Part shown: positions 16,192 to 18,977 of the stretch, piece after piece
Layout: the number at the start of each line of letters is the position of its first letter
How positions within the stretch are numbered: the first letter of the stretch is position 1
DNA from: a bacterium
Lineage (GTDB): Bacteria; Acidobacteriota; Blastocatellia; Pyrinomonadales; Pyrinomonadaceae
Direction: 5' to 3'
Length of the DNA stretch: 18,977 bases
NCBI GenBank assembly: GCA_029945985.1
Contig: JAQSDP010000421.1
Coordinates: forward strand, 1-18,977
The notes under the pieces: model-generated
What the model was told of the DNA's origin: nothing
The model's input: only the letters and a program-made list of their open reading frames with translations
Database searches by the model: none
Program-made: the position numbers and the translations under genes

Positions 16192-17424
16192 ATGAGCAAA
16201 GAACCTGGTTCCATTCTCATTGCGGGGGCTGGATGTGCGGGCCTAAGTCTCGCGATGCACTTGATCGAGCGTAAAAACTTTAACCGAAAGATCGTGGTTG
16301 TTGAGCCACGGACGCGTGATGAGTACACCGACGACAGGACGTGGAGCGGCTTTTCGACCAAGCCCCACCTTTTTAGCGGTCTCGCGTCGACCCGGTGGCA
16401 CAGATGGAAATGTAAAACCCCAAACGGCGAAAACATTTCCGAATCCCGGCGGTATTCTTATGAGTCAATCCGATCTTCGGACTACTATAACTTTTGCTTC
16501 GAACAGTTGACTTCTGATCCGCGAGTCGAGATTCACTTTGGATGCAGATTAGTAAATTCAGTCGATGGTTCATTTGATGTCGTTGACAAGTCGACTGGGC
16601 CGAAGCGACATCTTAAGCCCGATCATTTCTTCGACAGCCGCCCCCAGAATGATTCCTATTTTTCTGGAAACCCAGACGACGTCGTACTTTGGCAGCAGTT
16701 TTCAGGGATCGAAGTTGAAACGGTCCAGGACACCTTCGAACCTGGTGTCGCGACGCTGATGGACTTTGCCGTTAGCCATGGAGACGCTATACGTTTTATC
16801 TACGTACTCCCGTTTTCGAGGCGTCGGGCTTTGGTCGAATTTACGGTTTTCCACCCTTCGACTGTACCGTTTCGTAATTTGAGAAATGAAGCGGAGATGT
16901 ACCTGAAAAAGGTTTACGGTGAAAGCTCTTGGCGCGCGGTCGGATATGAAAACGGCAGAATCCCGATGGTCACCTCGGAAATAGCATCGAATACCTCTCA
17001 AAATACAACCAGGATCGGTATCAGCGGTGGTTTGGCCCGCCCGTCGACGGGCTATGCGTTCGCATCAATTCACGAGCACAGCCGCCAGATCGCCATGTCT
17101 CTTGAGTCGGGAATATCAATTAAGGACCGAAAACAAAGCCGGCTTTCCAAAGTTTTGGATCGAATATTTCTGAGCTATCTCGCCAAGAATCCAGAGAAAG
17201 CTAGCCATCTTTTTCTGAGGATCAGCCAGAGAACTGACCCCGACCGTTTCGCTCGTTTTATGATGGACACCTCGAGCCTGCTGGATAAGCTCGCCGTTAT
17301 TATGTCTATGCCCAAACTGCCATTCATAGTTGAAGCATGGCATGCCCGCAACATATGGCTTAGACGTCGCTCGACTTCCTCGCGGGTTCAAAGTTTTCGT
17401 CTCGCCGAGAAGGCACATTCGTGA
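16192..17424 (+). CDS. crtY: Lycopene beta-cyclase
   Basis: CrtY-type lycopene beta-cyclase closes the two beta-ionone rings of lycopene to give beta-carotene. The 410 residues have the N-terminal nucleotide-binding motif GAGCAG (12-17), 'EYTDDRTWSGF' at about 44-54, 'FDSRP' near 147-151, the family block 'QQFSGIEVETVQDTFEP' near 168-184 and 'GGLARPSTGYAFASIH' near 279-294. These are the conserved stretches of the family, and the length is normal. AAAGGG at 16181-16186 precedes the ATG by 5 nt. Its stop codon overlaps the blh start (TGATG), so the two are translationally coupled. No other carotenoid gene (crtE, crtB, crtI) is in the window, so lycopene must come from elsewhere. Confidence 0.93.
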   Translation: MSKEPGSILIAGAGCAGLSLAMHLIERKNFNRKIVVVEPRTRDEYTDDRTWSGFSTKPHLFSGLASTRWHRWKCKTPNGENISESRRYSYESIRSSDYYNFCFEQLTSDPRVEIHFGCRLVNSVDGSFDVVDKSTGPKRHLKPDHFFDSRPQNDSYFSGNPDDVVLWQQFSGIEVETVQDTFEPGVATLMDFAVSHGDAIRFIYVLPFSRRRALVEFTVFHPSTVPFRNLRNEAEMYLKKVYGESSWRAVGYENGRIPMVTSEIASNTSQNTTRIGISGGLARPSTGYAFASIHEHSRQIAMSLESGISIKDRKQSRLSKVLDRIFLSYLAKNPEKASHLFLRISQRTDPDRFARFMMDTSSLLDKLAVIMSMPKLPFIVEAWHARNIWLRRRSTSSRVQSFRLAEKAHS

Positions 17425-18338
17425 TGATCAACGTTGACCAACGTACTCTGAGGGAATGGCACAAAAAGGCCGTGCTCCCATTTCTGAGCGGATGTGCGTT
17501 CGTCGGGTTGTTTTGGAATCCTGACGTCTCCATTCAGGTTGTAATAATGCTGATCGGTATCGCAACTATCGGTCTCGGGCACGGTGCAATGGATCATCGG
17601 GTAGGAGAGATTCTGATGCGGCCGCGATTCGGCCGTAATTGGGCAGTCATTTTTACACTAGCCTATCTTGCACTCGTAGCGATGGGATTCGGCGGCTGGA
17701 TCATTGCGCCCGCACCCGCGCTGATATTGTTTCTCGCATACTCGGCACTTCATTTCGGGTCTGACCGTTTCCAGGCAAATAGCACTGTTCACGCAGCTTC
17801 AAGAGGTGCGATTCCTCTACTCCTGCCGGTCGCTTTTCACCCTGAAGAAGTTTCAAACCTCTTTTCGATGATCACTTCTACAGATCTTAGAGTTGAACAG
17901 TATGTACTTCCAGTGGGATTATTGGCGGCTTTGGCGGTATTTCTTACGGTCATTTCTGCCGTTCGCCGCCGTGAATTTATTCAGGGAACTGAAACCCTTT
18001 TGCTGGTTGCCCTAAACATTACAAACCCTCCGCTTGTAGCCTTCACCTTGTATTTCGTGTTTCTTCATTCGATCGGCCACATTATCGAATTAGCCGGATG
18101 GCTTGAGCCAAAGTCCGTCTTAAAAGGATTCCGTCGGATCGTTCGTGAATCATTACCGCTCACTGCTCTTTTGGTGCTGGCGAGTGCTTTAGTGATCAGT
18201 CTGGCCCGTGTCGTCGAATTAAAACCAGCTATTATTCAGACAGTTTTTATTGGGTTAAGCTGCCTTACGGTTCCCCATATGGTCGTAACACATGCCGGTG
18301 AAAAATGGTTTTCCAGGCAGGAATTTGGTCTAAGTTAA
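17424..18338 (+). CDS. blh: Brp/Blh beta-carotene 15,15'-dioxygenase
   Basis: This integral membrane iron enzyme splits beta-carotene into two retinals, the chromophore for the rhodopsin two genes upstream. The 304 residues (ATG at 17424, overlapping the crtY stop by one base; a GTG one codon upstream is possible) have the family's histidine motifs: HGAMDH at 53-58, HFGSD from about 110, HSIGH at 215-219 and PHMVVTH ending at about 290. Many hydrophobic segments fit the known polytopic structure. The gene is complete. Only 12 bp after its stop codon begins the second copy of the oxidase gene start, on the opposite strand, so the cassette ends abruptly here. Confidence 0.94.
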   Translation: MINVDQRTLREWHKKAVLPFLSGCAFVGLFWNPDVSIQVVIMLIGIATIGLGHGAMDHRVGEILMRPRFGRNWAVIFTLAYLALVAMGFGGWIIAPAPALILFLAYSALHFGSDRFQANSTVHAASRGAIPLLLPVAFHPEEVSNLFSMITSTDLRVEQYVLPVGLLAALAVFLTVISAVRRREFIQGTETLLLVALNITNPPLVAFTLYFVFLHSIGHIIELAGWLEPKSVLKGFRRIVRESLPLTALLVLASALVISLARVVELKPAIIQTVFIGLSCLTVPHMVVTHAGEKWFSRQEFGLS

Positions 18339-18422
18339 AGAGGAATGGCGGGCCGCCGAGCCGCCCGCAATCTTCATAAAATCGCGCCGTCCTAGTTCAA
18401 ATAGTCTATTTTTAATGGGCAT
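18330..18422 (-). pseudogene. Orphan start of a multicopper oxidase gene (Tat signal only)
   Basis: The ATG at 18420-18422, with a CGGAG Shine-Dalgarno upstream, opens a frame of 30 residues beginning MPIKNRLFELGRRDFMKIAG. This is the same Tat signal as at 13921 with Val replaced by Ile, but it diverges after 'GGSAA' and stops at 18330-18332 inside the blh 3' end. Everything past the signal peptide is missing. It is either a duplicated fragment or the stump of a second oxidase gene. Confidence 0.75.
18351..18422 (-). repeat. Direct repeat, right copy (oxidase gene start)
   Basis: Partner of 13850-13921: 69 of 72 positions are identical, in the same orientation. It bounds, together with the left copy, a 4.5-kb unit with glsB and the rhodopsin-crtY-blh operon. 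Its left edge is 12 bp past the blh stop codon. Confidence 0.9.
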
Positions 18423-18435
18423 AAAAAACTCCGTA

Positions 18436-18977
18436 GTTCAGAACATTTAAATCTCGAGGTTTTATACAGCATTGCGAGCGACGTTCCCTGAAACGAACGC
18501 GAAAATGCCGCAAAAAGGCGCTTTTACTGCAGTTTGTGGGCGAGTAAGATTCGCGCCCTGGTGTGAAGTTTCCAGTTCGATCTTGGAGGCGCCGGTGCTT
18601 GCCGGCGGTGTGGGCGTTCGCTCGGGCGGTCCCCGAAGCCTAGAGGCTAAACCCGACCGAAAAAAGCGCGATGCTGTGTAGAAAAGCGCGGTGCAGCGCG
18701 TACACTTTTGCTCTGCATCCGGCCAGCGACTGTACTCGCTGCCGTGAAGATTTCCGGCAATCCTCGGGTGCCGGCATCGGGAGAACGCCCGGCGCCAGTT
18801 CCGGCACTCATTTCGGACGAAAGACTGAAATGTTCGCGAAACTTAGCTGGCCGTTTATCGGTTATCGAACCTATTTCGATTGCCGTCCGTAGTGATCTAG
18901 CGGTGCCCCACAGAGCGCCCTGTTTGAGTACATCGTCGCACCAAACCGTCATTTTCTCCGTCCGTAACAAGTTGTTC
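18436..18977. other. No recognisable gene at the right end
   Basis: A minus-strand frame (18647 to about 18970, about 100 residues, weak GGAG before an in-frame ATG near 18952) shows no family resemblance and has a low-complexity tail, so I do not call it. There are local hairpins, for example CGCCGG/CCGGCG near 18592-18609, and a short direct repeat AAAAGCGCG near 18661-18690. It may be upstream DNA of the truncated oxidase start or decayed sequence. Confidence 0.4.

Noticed and set aside
18647..18970. 107-residue minus-strand frame at the right end
   Set aside because: No recognisable motif and a low-complexity tail; the start signal is weak.

Overview
The window looks like one stretch of a bacterial chromosome of medium GC content. 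No single gene fixes the taxon. A Tat-exported CotA-like multicopper oxidase, a proton-pump rhodopsin operon, a DUF2779 nuclease and short dispersed palindromic repeats together would fit an environmental lineage such as Acidobacteriota (Blastocatellia/Pyrinomonadales type). That placement is a guess from general resemblance.

Left part (1-7.4 kb, mostly minus strand): a DNA-modification/defence module. In order of transcription it has an MmeI-like N6-adenine DNA methyltransferase (4594-7359), a superfamily-2 DEAD/DEAH-type helicase (741-2807) and a GIY-YIG nuclease family protein (1-760, cut by the window edge). The helicase and nuclease genes overlap by 20 bp. The methyltransferase is split from them by about 1.8 kb of other DNA. 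That DNA holds the degenerate tail of an IS1595-type transposase, a dense row of perfect hairpins, a 50-residue zinc-ribbon gene, a small minus-strand gene, and a plus-strand gene whose product carries a HEPN-like R-x4-H motif. The module lies on the 3' side of a tRNA-Asn gene (7730-7804), the usual arrangement for tRNA-integrated islands, although no second attachment site is visible.

Middle (7.9-12.2 kb): a DUF2779 nuclease gene broken by a one-base frameshift, a DUF1801 gene, and guaA (GMP synthase). Three copies of a REP-like palindromic repeat surround the DUF1801 gene. One forms the 3' end of the DUF2779 frame and another lies directly before the guaA ribosome-binding site.

Right part (12.2-18.98 kb): a multicopper oxidase gene with an intact Tat signal peptide but an in-frame TAA at codon 30, a GlsB/YeaQ-type membrane protein, and a plus-strand operon of proteorhodopsin-like proton pump, lycopene beta-cyclase (CrtY) and Brp/Blh beta-carotene dioxygenase. 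Given lycopene made elsewhere, these three genes make beta-carotene, cleave it to retinal and supply the opsin, giving a light-driven proton pump. The 72 bp that start the oxidase gene recur, 69 of 72 identical and in the same orientation, 12 bp after the blh stop codon. The cassette therefore sits between two copies of the oxidase gene start, which points to gain by recombination or insertion, or to the loss of a second oxidase gene. This is the most interesting structural feature here.

The last 540 bp hold no gene I can recognise.
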